The position numbers and the translations under genes were made by a program. Shown piece by piece: positions 24,621 through 33,374 of a DNA stretch of 64,000 bases (position 1 is its first letter; each line of letters begins with the position of its first letter). Source of the stretch: Bryobacteraceae bacterium (GTDB lineage Bacteria > Acidobacteriota > Terriglobia > Bryobacterales > Bryobacteraceae). The notes under the pieces are model-generated. The model searched no databases and had not been told where the DNA came from. It saw nothing but the letters and a program-made list of their open reading frames with translations. The stretch covers positions 1 through 64,000 of the forward strand of contig JAIEPW010000029.1 in the NCBI GenBank assembly GCA_019748195.1, read 5' to 3'.

Positions 24621-26750
24621 ATGAATCCAAAAATGTTCAAACTTCTGCGATGGACGGCCGCCGGTGCTGTTCTCGGCACCGCGGGCCTGGTGATGGTGGC
24701 CGCGGACGACGACGTCAAGTCACCGTTCCAGGCCTTTGACAAGGCCTATTACCTGAGCGAGAAGGACGCTCAGTTCATTCGTCCCGGCCTGCGCTTCGAG
24801 TTGTCCAACCCGGTTGCGGCGACCGACGGAACCGTGTCGGTGGACGTGAAGATCACGGACCCGCGAGGCGCGGGACTGGACCGGCTGGGCATTGATACGC
24901 CCGGTACAATCGGCGCCACTTTCGTGATCGCCCGCATTCCCCGTGGCGAGACCAAGTACGTCTCCTACATTACCCGGATCGACGGGCCGAGCCCGACCTC
25001 CGGACGCCGCGAGACGCAGGCGACCGGGGAGAATAACGGGACCTGGACGCCCAAGGGCAACGGCAATTACACCTATACTTTCCGAAACCGGCTTCCCACC
25101 GGGTATGACCGGACGGTAACCCACACGATTCACCTGTACGGCAACCGCAACCTGACGGAGTTCGATCTGGGTACCGATACCGCCGACACGGTGATCAATT
25201 TCGTTCCGGACGGCAGTCCGGTGACGGTGGTTCGGGACATCGTGCCGCAGGAAGCCTGCAACCGATGCCACGGCCAGTTGACGGCGCACGGCACAACGGG
25301 CCGCCGCTCGGTGGCGGGTTGCATCACGTGCCACACGCCGCAAACCGTGGACGCGGGCACCGGCAACTCCGCCGACATGGCCATCATGATCCACAAGATC
25401 CACATGGGCCGTGACCTGCCGAGCGTGAAGGCGGGCACTCCCTACAAGTGGGAAGCCAACCAGAATCGGATCGTGGACTTCTCGCACATCGGGTATCCTC
25501 CGGGGCCCTCTCCGAACGTCGGGACTCGCGCCTGCGAGACCTGCCACTACAACTCTTCCCAGACGCCGCCGGCGGGCCTGGAGCAGCGGCGGAATCACCT
25601 TAACAAGCCCACCCGCGCCGATTGCGGATCCTGTCATGACAATGTCAACTTCGCCACCGGCGCCAACCACGCCGGGATCATCCAGTTGAACGATAACAGT
25701 TGCTCGCGCTGCCACATCGCGGAAGGCGAACTGGAACTCGATGTGTCGGTCAAGGGCGCCCATACGATCATGCGGGCCAACGGCGGTCCGGGCGGCTGGT
25801 TCACGCAACAACTCGACGGCCTGCGGTTCACCATCGACCGGGTGACCAACTCGCAGCCCGGCCAGCGGCCGACGGTGCAGTTCACGGCCAAGAACTTCCG
25901 CGGTCTGTCCATTCCGATGGCGCAGATCGACCGCCTGGCGCTGAACCTGATCGAGCGGCGGGGCGCGGACAACGCCCGCTTCTGGTCGGAAGATCCGCGG
26001 GCCACCGCGCAGTGCGCGCAGGACGGCACGTGCTTATACACCTTCACGCAGGCGATCCCGGCGGATGCCCGGGGCACGTGGTCGGTGGAGATCGAAGGTT
26101 ACCGCAACAAGGTCATCTTTCCCGGCACCGAGAAGCAGGTGACGGTGGGTGACGCCGGACTCGCCGTGGTGCGCGAGTTCGGAGTGACGGATGCTACTCC
26201 TGTGCCGCGTCGCGTTGCCGCGGAGTACGCCAAGTGCAACAACTGCCACCTGCAGATGTCGTTCCACGGCGACAATCGCAACCTGCTGGATTCGTGCACC
26301 TCGTGCCACAATCCGACGCAGACCGACATTGCCCGCCGTACCGCGGCGCAGCAGCCGGCAGAGTCCATCAACATGAAGGAGATGATTCACCGCATCCACC
26401 TCGGCGCCGGCAATCAGCGGGAGTATACGCTGTACGGCCGCGGCGGACCGGTGAACTTCAATCAGGTGGTGATGCCGATGGGTCAGCAGCAGCTTGCACA
26501 GTGCGAAACCTGCCACCGGCCGGGTGAATTCAACCTGCCCACGGAGCAGGGTTTGCTGCCGACTAACGATCCTCGCAATCCGTTCTTCACCACCGTGCCG
26601 CCGGGTACCGGCGCGTGCCTGTCGTGCCACCAATCGCAGTTCGCGGCTGCCCACGCCAAGCTGAATACCGATCCTCAGCTCGGCGAAAGCTGCCTGGTTT
26701 GCCATGGACCGAATTCGACGTATTCGCCGGCTCGAGTCCATGCCCGTTAA
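24621..26750 (+). CDS. OmcA/MtrC-family decahaem cytochrome c
   Basis: A protein of about 709 residues with ten CXXCH sites in two blocks of five: haems 1-5 (CNRCH, CITCH, CETCH, CGSCH, CSRCH) at residues 213-365 and haems 6-10 (CNNCH, CTSCH, CETCH, CLSCH, CLVCH) at about 539-695. Each block is preceded by a beta-rich domain, which is the four-domain layout of MtrC and OmcA. These act as terminal reductases on the cell surface. The N-terminus is a signal sequence without a lipobox cysteine, unlike the lipoprotein MtrC, so anchoring must differ. I chose the ATG at 24621; a TTG at 24612 nearer GGAGGG is an alternative. It overlaps the next gene by 11 bases. Confidence 0.88.
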   Translation: MNPKMFKLLRWTAAGAVLGTAGLVMVAADDDVKSPFQAFDKAYYLSEKDAQFIRPGLRFELSNPVAATDGTVSVDVKITDPRGAGLDRLGIDTPGTIGATFVIARIPRGETKYVSYITRIDGPSPTSGRRETQATGENNGTWTPKGNGNYTYTFRNRLPTGYDRTVTHTIHLYGNRNLTEFDLGTDTADTVINFVPDGSPVTVVRDIVPQEACNRCHGQLTAHGTTGRRSVAGCITCHTPQTVDAGTGNSADMAIMIHKIHMGRDLPSVKAGTPYKWEANQNRIVDFSHIGYPPGPSPNVGTRACETCHYNSSQTPPAGLEQRRNHLNKPTRADCGSCHDNVNFATGANHAGIIQLNDNSCSRCHIAEGELELDVSVKGAHTIMRANGGPGGWFTQQLDGLRFTIDRVTNSQPGQRPTVQFTAKNFRGLSIPMAQIDRLALNLIERRGADNARFWSEDPRATAQCAQDGTCLYTFTQAIPADARGTWSVEIEGYRNKVIFPGTEKQVTVGDAGLAVVREFGVTDATPVPRRVAAEYAKCNNCHLQMSFHGDNRNLLDSCTSCHNPTQTDIARRTAAQQPAESINMKEMIHRIHLGAGNQREYTLYGRGGPVNFNQVVMPMGQQQLAQCETCHRPGEFNLPTEQGLLPTNDPRNPFFTTVPPGTGACLSCHQSQFAAAHAKLNTDPQLGESCLVCHGPNSTYSPARVHAR

Positions 26751-27624
26751 GTACATCCTTGCCGCCATGGCGCTCCTTACCGGGAGCGCCATGGCGCAAA
26801 ATCTTCCGCCGGGGTACGCCGGAAGCGATACCTGCGCGGGTTGTCACGAAGAGGTTTCCAAGGCTTTCAAAGCCAACGCGCACGTGCGCGTGGACCAGAA
26901 GAGCCGCTTCAAGATGGAGAACCTCGCCTGTGAAAGCTGCCACGGGCCGGGGCAGGAGCACGTCGAATCGGGCGGCGACAAAACCAAGATCCGGCTGCTG
27001 AAGGAGGCCGGACGCATCGAGGTGAATGAAAACTGCCTGAAGTGCCACGCCACCAGCCCCAGCATGCGGGGTCATCAGATCGGCCAGCACTACCGGGCAT
27101 CGCTGTCCTGCACGGATTGCCACTCGGTTCACTCCGCCAAGGGACGCAAGCTGATCAACGCGGCCAACTCGACAGACCAGTGTTCCAGTTGCCACACAGC
27201 CGCCAGAGCACAGTTCAACCGGCCGTTCCGGCACCGGCTGCAGGAGGGCTCCATCGGTTGCGTGGATTGTCATCAGCCGCATGGCGAGCGCCCGCCGGTG
27301 CATCTGCAGCGGCTGGCCGCCAATAACGAACCGGGATGCTTCCGCTGCCACAGCGACAAGCGCGGACCGTTCCCGTTCGAACACGCGCCCGTTCGTCTCG
27401 AACCCTGCTCCTCGTGTCATGAACCGCACGGCAGCGCCAATCCCAGGATGCTGAACCGGCACACGGTCCAGCAACAATGTCTGGAGTGCCACGCAGGCAC
27501 CCTGAACACGATGGGGGGTGCTCCGCCCGCGTTCCACGACCTGCGCAGCGCGCGGTTCCAGAATTGCACCACCTGCCATCAAAAGATCCACGGCTCGTAC
27601 GTGAGCAAGGGGCTGCTGCGATGA
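26740..27624 (+). CDS. MtrA/DmsE-type periplasmic decahaem cytochrome c
   Basis: A 294-residue protein with a signal peptide (1-20, ending AMAQ) and ten CXXCH motifs from residue 32 (CAGCH) to 276 (CTTCH), spaced about every 25 residues. Length, haem number and even spacing match MtrA and DmsE, which plug the outer-membrane barrel and relay electrons across it. The start at 26740 is chosen because the signal peptide begins there. The gene overlaps the upstream decahaem gene by 11 bases and shares an ATGA overlap with the barrel gene, so the three proteins are made together. Confidence 0.9.
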   Translation: MPVKYILAAMALLTGSAMAQNLPPGYAGSDTCAGCHEEVSKAFKANAHVRVDQKSRFKMENLACESCHGPGQEHVESGGDKTKIRLLKEAGRIEVNENCLKCHATSPSMRGHQIGQHYRASLSCTDCHSVHSAKGRKLINAANSTDQCSSCHTAARAQFNRPFRHRLQEGSIGCVDCHQPHGERPPVHLQRLAANNEPGCFRCHSDKRGPFPFEHAPVRLEPCSSCHEPHGSANPRMLNRHTVQQQCLECHAGTLNTMGGAPPAFHDLRSARFQNCTTCHQKIHGSYVSKGLLR

Positions 27625-29612
27625 GATTCTCCCTTGCGGTGTGGGTTCTCGCCGCATCCGCGATCGCCCAGGAACCACCGAAGCCGGCTGACGCCAACCC
27701 TCCGCGGACGAAGCCGCAAGCGGCGAAGCCCGACGCAGCCAAGCCCGCCGCGGGAGCCGACTACACCATCGACGGCGAGTTCGACGTTCGCTTCCGCTGG
27801 CTCAGCGATCTGAAGGGAAATGAGAACGTCTATCGCAGCGTAGTCAACCTCGGCGAGGGCGTCCGCCTGTTCAACGGGGCCGTTCGCTACTCCGCGCCGG
27901 ACAGCAAGGTGCTGGACCAGTTAAACATCTTCGCCAACGGCTGGGGCGGTGACCCGTGGACCAACACCCGCGTGGACGGCCGCCGCAACGGCGTTTACGA
28001 GTTCAATATCGACTACCGCAACGTTGCCTATTTCAACAATCTGCCCATCTTCGCCAACCCGCTTCTGGGCAACGGCGTCCTGTTCAGCCAGCGCGCCTTC
28101 GACACCCGGCTGCGCCAGGTGGACGCGGAGTTGCGCCTGTTTCCGAGCGCCCGCATTTCCCCGTTCGTCAGCTTCAGCCGCGGCATGCAGCAGGGAACCG
28201 GCATCGTGCCGTTTGTCGGCGAAGGCAACGAGTATCCGGTGGGTACCGAGTACGATAACGCGCAGAACCTGGTCCGCGGCGGCGTCCGCATTCAAGGCGC
28301 GAAGTACAACGCGACGTTGGAAGGCGGCTGGAGCGACTTCTACGACGACCAAAGCGTGGGCTACTTCGGACCGAACAATGGCAACCGCCTGACCCCGTTC
28401 TTTGGACGCAACCTGCGGCTGTTCAGCGTCCAGCAGCGCTATAACGTCGAGGGCGACGGCCCGTTCCTGCGGGCGCTTCTGCAATACCGGCCATCCAACT
28501 GGTTGAGCGTCAACGGGCAGTTCACGTGGGTACAGCCGTCGATCCGGGCCACCTCGCAGTCCGACGCCGCCGGAAGCTTTTTTTCCCGAGAGCTTGGACT
28601 GCCATTCAACACGTTCATCGAGAATACCACCGGACGCGCGCTGCGCCCGTTCCCGTCCGGGCTGATCAGCGCGGAGTTCAGTCCGGTGCGTCGTGTGCGC
28701 GTAATTCAGACGTTTTCCACGGACCGCTTCAATATTTCTCAATTCGCGAATGTCCGCCAGCAGGAATCGGGCGCGACCCCGGCGGCCGCCGTCGACAACG
28801 CGATCTACAACCAGCGCCTGTTCCTGAACTGGAATCGCTTCGAGATCCTGGGTATTTGGGAGGCCACCAGCATCCTGAGCCTGCGCGGCGGATTCCGCTA
28901 CACCTGGGGCGATGCCGAGGCGCCGGCGGCTGTCACGCCGGTCGCTTCGACGAACCGCGGAGAGATCCGGCTTCCCGCCGTCCTGGCGGGCGCGACGTTG
29001 CGCTTCGGCTCGAAATGGAGCGGAGCATTCGACTTTGAAGGCTCGCAGGGCGATCGCCAGAACTTCTTCCGCACCAGTTTGCTCGAATATAACAAGGGCC
29101 GCGCGCAGGTGCGCTATCGCTTCAGCCAGGCTCTGAACATCAACGTGCTCTACAGCATCCTGGATAACCGCAATCCCAACCCGGCCATCCGGCTGGATAC
29201 GCGGATCCAGAACGCGTCGGCGGGCTTGAACTGGACGCCCGGCGACGGGCAGAGGGTGAACTTCACGGGTGAGTACACCTACTCGTCCTGGCGCAACAAT
29301 ATCGATACCATCACGCTGCCGCTCTTCGGCCGCCAGACGGTGCTCTATCGCGATTTCGGCCACCATGCCAACGCCTTCGTGGACCTCCGGGTCGTGCGGC
29401 AGGCAAGGCTGAATCTGGGGGGTTCGTTCTCCATCAACAACGGATCGCTACCAACGCGGCTGTATCAACCGGTGGTCGGTCTTTCGGTACCGTTCTACAA
29501 AAAAATCGGCTTCATCGGTGACTGGAGATTCTTCCAGTACACCACCAATCAGTTCCGCTTCCAGGACTTTCAGCGGCACGCGATTTCGGCCGGCTTGCGC
29601 ATCGGCTTCTAG
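27621..29612 (+). CDS. MtrB-like outer-membrane beta-barrel (porin-cytochrome conduit)
   Basis: A 663-residue protein with a signal peptide (1-16) and a Pro/Lys/Ala-rich linker (about 17-45). A long run of alternating aromatic and polar strands follows and ends in IGF, the terminal aromatic residue recognised by the BAM machinery. Size (MtrB is about 700 residues) and position immediately after an MtrA-type gene point to the barrel sleeve of a porin-cytochrome conduit. The CXXC motif near the N-terminus of Shewanella MtrB is not seen. Sequence similarity between such barrels is usually low, so the call rests on fold pattern and context. Start and upstream stop overlap as ATGA. Confidence 0.8.
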   Translation: MRFSLAVWVLAASAIAQEPPKPADANPPRTKPQAAKPDAAKPAAGADYTIDGEFDVRFRWLSDLKGNENVYRSVVNLGEGVRLFNGAVRYSAPDSKVLDQLNIFANGWGGDPWTNTRVDGRRNGVYEFNIDYRNVAYFNNLPIFANPLLGNGVLFSQRAFDTRLRQVDAELRLFPSARISPFVSFSRGMQQGTGIVPFVGEGNEYPVGTEYDNAQNLVRGGVRIQGAKYNATLEGGWSDFYDDQSVGYFGPNNGNRLTPFFGRNLRLFSVQQRYNVEGDGPFLRALLQYRPSNWLSVNGQFTWVQPSIRATSQSDAAGSFFSRELGLPFNTFIENTTGRALRPFPSGLISAEFSPVRRVRVIQTFSTDRFNISQFANVRQQESGATPAAAVDNAIYNQRLFLNWNRFEILGIWEATSILSLRGGFRYTWGDAEAPAAVTPVASTNRGEIRLPAVLAGATLRFGSKWSGAFDFEGSQGDRQNFFRTSLLEYNKGRAQVRYRFSQALNINVLYSILDNRNPNPAIRLDTRIQNASAGLNWTPGDGQRVNFTGEYTYSSWRNNIDTITLPLFGRQTVLYRDFGHHANAFVDLRVVRQARLNLGGSFSINNGSLPTRLYQPVVGLSVPFYKKIGFIGDWRFFQYTTNQFRFQDFQRHAISAGLRIGF

Positions 29613-29647
29613 GCACGGGCGGAGCCTCGGAGGTTTCGGCCCCACGA

Positions 29648-29653
29648 TATAAT
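29648..29653 (+). promoter_or_regulatory. -10 hexamer TATAAT before the acylase gene
   Basis: A perfect TATAAT ends 9 nt before the ATG at 29663, in a GC-rich setting. No TTGACA-like element lies at 16-18 bp. The transcript would have almost no leader. Confidence 0.45.
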
Positions 29654-29662
29654 CGCAGGATT

Positions 29663-32005
29663 ATGAGAAGCTCTGTCCTGCTCCTGCTGGCGATCTTCAC
29701 TGCCTCGGAAACCGCCGCCCAGAAGTACGAAGCCCGTATCCGCCGCACCAGTTACGGCATCCCGCATATCCAAGCCAAGAATCTCCCCAGCCTCGGCTTC
29801 GGCGATGGTTACGCACAGGCTGAGGATCACCTCTGTTCCCTGGCCGACCAGGTGATCCGGGTCCGGGGTGAGCGTTCCAAGTACTTCGGCGCCGGGCGCA
29901 ACGACGACAACCTCCACAGTGACTTCACGATGAAGGCGCTGAACCTCATCGCCGACGCCGAGCGCGACCTTTCCCGCCAACCCAAGGAGACACGCGACTG
30001 GTATCAGGGCTACGTGGACGGCTACAACCACTACCTGGCGCAGACCGGCCGGGAGAAGGTCTCCGGCTGGTGCCAGGGCGCGATGTGGGTAGCGCCCATC
30101 ACTGTCGCCGAGCTCGCCGGTTACCATCGTCTCATTGCGCTGACCATTCCGAACCTGAGCGGGCAGATCGCCACCGCGGCGCCGCCCACTGCCGGCGCCC
30201 CGTCCGGACAGCAGGCGCCCGAGCCCGACCTCGACCTCGGGGCCAGCAACGGCTGGGCGATCGGCAAGGATCGCAGCGCTACAGGCCGCGGCATGCTGAT
30301 CGCCAATCCGCATTATCCCTGGGTGGGGTCCAACCGGTTCTGGGAGAAGCACCTGACCATCCCCGGCAAGCTGAACGTCTACGGAGCGGGCCTGATTGGC
30401 ATGCCGGGCGTCGCCATTGGCTTCAATAACGCCGTCGCGTGGACGCACACGGTGTCCGCCGGCAAGCGCATCACGTTCTACACGCTCGATCTGGTTCCCG
30501 GCAAGCCGACCGTGTATCGCTACGGAACGGGCGAGCGGGCCATGACCTCGAAGGCGGTTTCCATCGAAGTCCGCCAGAACGACGGCTCGGTTAAGCCGGT
30601 GGAGCGGACCGTTTGGTTCAGCCACTATGGGCCGGTATTGAATTGGCCGGGAGCGGGCTGGACGGCGGCTCGCGTGCTGACCGTTCGCGACGCCAATTGG
30701 GAAAACCAGGGCCGCACCCGGCAATACCTGCCCATGGGCGCCGCTCGCAATCTCAAGGAGTTCCAGGCAGCTCACGAAAAGTGGCAGGCCCTGAGCTGGG
30801 TGAACACCATTGCCGCCACGGCGGACGGCACGGCCTGGTACGCGGATACCGCTCCCACTCCCAACCTGTCGCAGCCCGCGATCGAGGAATGGGTGAAGCG
30901 GCGGGAAGCGGACGATCTCACGCGGCGCATGTTTGAGCAGGGCGGCAATGTTCTTCTGAACGGCTCCGATCCGGGGAACGAGTGGCAGCCGGACGCGGGC
31001 TCCGCCACGCCCGGCGTCGTCGGCTACCGGCGCACTCCGAGGATGGAGCGTTCCGACTACGTGTTCAACGCCAATGACAGCTTCTGGATCGCCAACTCGA
31101 AAGCGCCGATCGAGGGATCGTATTCACGGCTGCATGGCGAACAACGCACCGCGAGGTCCCTACGCACCCGCAACAACGATCTGACGCTCGCCGGAAAGTC
31201 CCCCGACGATCCCGATGGAGCGGATGACAAGTTTACGCTGGACGAGATGGCGAATGCGCTGCTCTCGAATCGCAGCCTGGCAGCGGAGATGATCAAGGAT
31301 GAACTGGTGTCGCGCTGCCGCAAACAGCCCTCCATGGATGGCGTCGACCTGACCAGGGCGTGCGCCACTCTGTCCGCCTGGAACGGGCGCAACGATATCG
31401 AAGCGCGCGGCGCCGTGCTGTTCAAGGAGTTCATGGGACAGTATGAGCCGCGCGAACTCGCCCGCAAGGGCACGCTGTGGGCCGTGGACTTCGATCCGTC
31501 GAATCCCACCATGACGCCGCACACGCTCGCGCCAGGCGACCTGGCGCTGCGGAATCTCGCCCGCGCCGTGCGCATTCTGGAGTCGCGGGGACTGGCGGTC
31601 GACGTGCCCCTGGGCGACGTTCAATACGCCGACAAAGCCGGACGCCGCATCCCGATTTCGGGTGGGGACGGCGCTTACGACGGTCTCAAGAACATGCAGC
31701 GCAACTCGCGCAACACCACTACGCTCGAGCCCATGGACAACCCCGCGCCGGTAAAGGGATCCCGCTTCCTTACGGAGAAGGGATATCCGGTGGTGCATGG
31801 CTCCAGCTTCCTGATGGCGCTGGAGTACACAGACAACGGCCCCCGGGCGAAAGCGTTTCTCACCTATGGCGAGTCCGGCGATCCGAAATCACCGCACTTC
31901 ACCGATCAGACAGAGCTGTTCTCGAAGAAGCAATGGCGCCCGATTCTCTTTGACGAGGCTGAGATCGCCAAGGACGTAAAGCGGGATTACAAGGTAAGCA
32001 AGTAA
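29663..32005 (+). CDS. penicillin/AHL acylase-family Ntn hydrolase
   Basis: A 780-residue precursor of the penicillin amidase family, made as one chain and cut into alpha and beta subunits. The signal peptide is 1-19. The beta subunit should begin at Ser195 in DLGASNGWAIGKDRS, the usual N-terminal nucleophile context. IANPHYPW and the RTPRMERSDYVFNAND region match the beta chain. Members hydrolyse acyl-homoserine lactones, penicillins or acyl-peptides. Against the PvdQ/QuiP branch, the substrate cannot be decided. It lies just after the conduit genes but has its own promoter candidate. It converges with the next gene, with 1 base between stops. Confidence 0.85.
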   Translation: MRSSVLLLLAIFTASETAAQKYEARIRRTSYGIPHIQAKNLPSLGFGDGYAQAEDHLCSLADQVIRVRGERSKYFGAGRNDDNLHSDFTMKALNLIADAERDLSRQPKETRDWYQGYVDGYNHYLAQTGREKVSGWCQGAMWVAPITVAELAGYHRLIALTIPNLSGQIATAAPPTAGAPSGQQAPEPDLDLGASNGWAIGKDRSATGRGMLIANPHYPWVGSNRFWEKHLTIPGKLNVYGAGLIGMPGVAIGFNNAVAWTHTVSAGKRITFYTLDLVPGKPTVYRYGTGERAMTSKAVSIEVRQNDGSVKPVERTVWFSHYGPVLNWPGAGWTAARVLTVRDANWENQGRTRQYLPMGAARNLKEFQAAHEKWQALSWVNTIAATADGTAWYADTAPTPNLSQPAIEEWVKRREADDLTRRMFEQGGNVLLNGSDPGNEWQPDAGSATPGVVGYRRTPRMERSDYVFNANDSFWIANSKAPIEGSYSRLHGEQRTARSLRTRNNDLTLAGKSPDDPDGADDKFTLDEMANALLSNRSLAAEMIKDELVSRCRKQPSMDGVDLTRACATLSAWNGRNDIEARGAVLFKEFMGQYEPRELARKGTLWAVDFDPSNPTMTPHTLAPGDLALRNLARAVRILESRGLAVDVPLGDVQYADKAGRRIPISGGDGAYDGLKNMQRNSRNTTTLEPMDNPAPVKGSRFLTEKGYPVVHGSSFLMALEYTDNGPRAKAFLTYGESGDPKSPHFTDQTELFSKKQWRPILFDEAEIAKDVKRDYKVSK

Positions 32006-32006
32006 C

Positions 32007-33374
32007 TCACCGGGCCGGAAAGCGCCGCGCGAGGTATTCGAGGATGCCTTCGCGGTGCTCCGGCTTCACATTCGCGCCCCAGCGGACCATCTTGTCTACC
32101 TCGCGCTCCCACTGGGCGCGCGTCAGACGCTGTTGCGACATCATCAGCTCGTCGTGGCACGTAAGGCATGCGCCGCGATAGCCGTCCGGTAACGCGGGCG
32201 CGCCCGGCTGCGGGGCGGCCTCCCGCGTCAGCATTTCGGGTGCGGCGGCCACTCGGGCATCCACCTGGTGGACGACGTTCCAGTAGTAGCCGGACGGATT
32301 CCATTCCTGCGCGAACGGTTGCGCGTCGCCATTTGCCGCATAGGCGCGAGCCGATATCTTGGCGCCGCCGGTCTGGCGCGGGGTCCATGCCAGGCTCCAG
32401 GGGATGAAGCCAAAGCGACTCCCGGGGGAGAGCTTAGCCGGGATCCAACTCCCGCCACCATCCACCGAGACTTCCACGCGATCCACTTTCGCCAGATCGC
32501 CCGCCCATGCCGCACCTCGAATCAGGGTGGGCTTGCCTGCCACCAGCACCGGACCCCCGGTGCGCGGCGCGGCGACGACGCTTTTCACCTTGAGACTCGT
32601 CACCGGCGACATCTGCGCCGGATCCACCGCAGTCCCGGGCGGAACTGCTTTACCTGGATGGCGGTACGCCGTTTTCATAAAGAAACCGTCGAACTCGGCT
32701 GTCCGAACTTCAACGTGGCGAAGCCACTTCATCCAACAATCGCCCGCCCAACCTGCCGCAACCACGCGCAGCGGATAACCGTGCGAGGCGGGCAGCGGCT
32801 TGCCGTTCATCTCGTAGGCCAGCAGCGTGTTCGGGTCCATCGCCTTGGCCAGCGGCACTCCGCGCTGGAACTTGGGCATCGATCCTACCGGTTCGTCGCA
32901 ACCGTCGAACAGGACTTCGATGGCCCCCTCTCGCACACCTGCGAGCTTCAAAACGTCCGCCAGCCTCACCCCGGTCCACTGGGCATTCCCCACGCCGCCG
33001 TACTTCCACTGCAATCCGGGCATCGACGGCTCATACAATCCGCGGCCGTTACCGGCGCATTCCAGCACGGCGGCCAAGTCCACTCTCGGCAGTCTCCGGA
33101 TTTCGCCGAAAGTGAGTTTCAACGGCTTGGCCACGGCGCCGCCGATCTCCAGCCGCCATTCCTTCAGGTCCACGCGAGGCGTGTAGTGGTGGGAGCGGAC
33201 AAAGAAGCGGTCGATGGGCGTGATTTCGTCGAGAAACCCTTCGAGGGGCATCTCGTAGTCTTCGGGACGCCGCGAAAGCACGATCATGTCGCCGCGCTTG
33301 GCCTGACCGGCGGCAAAGGAGGAGACGAGGGGCGCCGCGGCCAAACCCATCAGGGCCCGGCGGGAAAGCTTCAT
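32007..33374 (-). CDS. sulfite-oxidase-family molybdoenzyme fused to a monohaem cytochrome c
   Basis: A 455-residue protein with a Tat-type signal (SRRALMG at residues 4-10), a sulfite oxidase molybdopterin domain and a C-terminal haem domain. The Mo-coordinating cysteine is Cys106 in AVLECAGNGRG. The dimerisation domain follows to about residue 390. Residues 403-455 hold CLTCH and a short helical segment (AQWEREVDKMVRWGA) like the separate SorB subunit of bacterial sulfite dehydrogenase. The start at 33374 is set by a 4-base ATGA overlap with the kinase gene. Electrons from the Mo site would exit through the covalently joined haem. Sulfite as the substrate is inferred, and periplasmic location follows from the signal. 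Confidence 0.82.
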   Translation of the reverse strand: MKLSRRALMGLAAAPLVSSFAAGQAKRGDMIVLSRRPEDYEMPLEGFLDEITPIDRFFVRSHHYTPRVDLKEWRLEIGGAVAKPLKLTFGEIRRLPRVDLAAVLECAGNGRGLYEPSMPGLQWKYGGVGNAQWTGVRLADVLKLAGVREGAIEVLFDGCDEPVGSMPKFQRGVPLAKAMDPNTLLAYEMNGKPLPASHGYPLRVVAAGWAGDCWMKWLRHVEVRTAEFDGFFMKTAYRHPGKAVPPGTAVDPAQMSPVTSLKVKSVVAAPRTGGPVLVAGKPTLIRGAAWAGDLAKVDRVEVSVDGGGSWIPAKLSPGSRFGFIPWSLAWTPRQTGGAKISARAYAANGDAQPFAQEWNPSGYYWNVVHQVDARVAAAPEMLTREAAPQPGAPALPDGYRGACLTCHDELMMSQQRLTRAQWEREVDKMVRWGANVKPEHREGILEYLARRFPAR

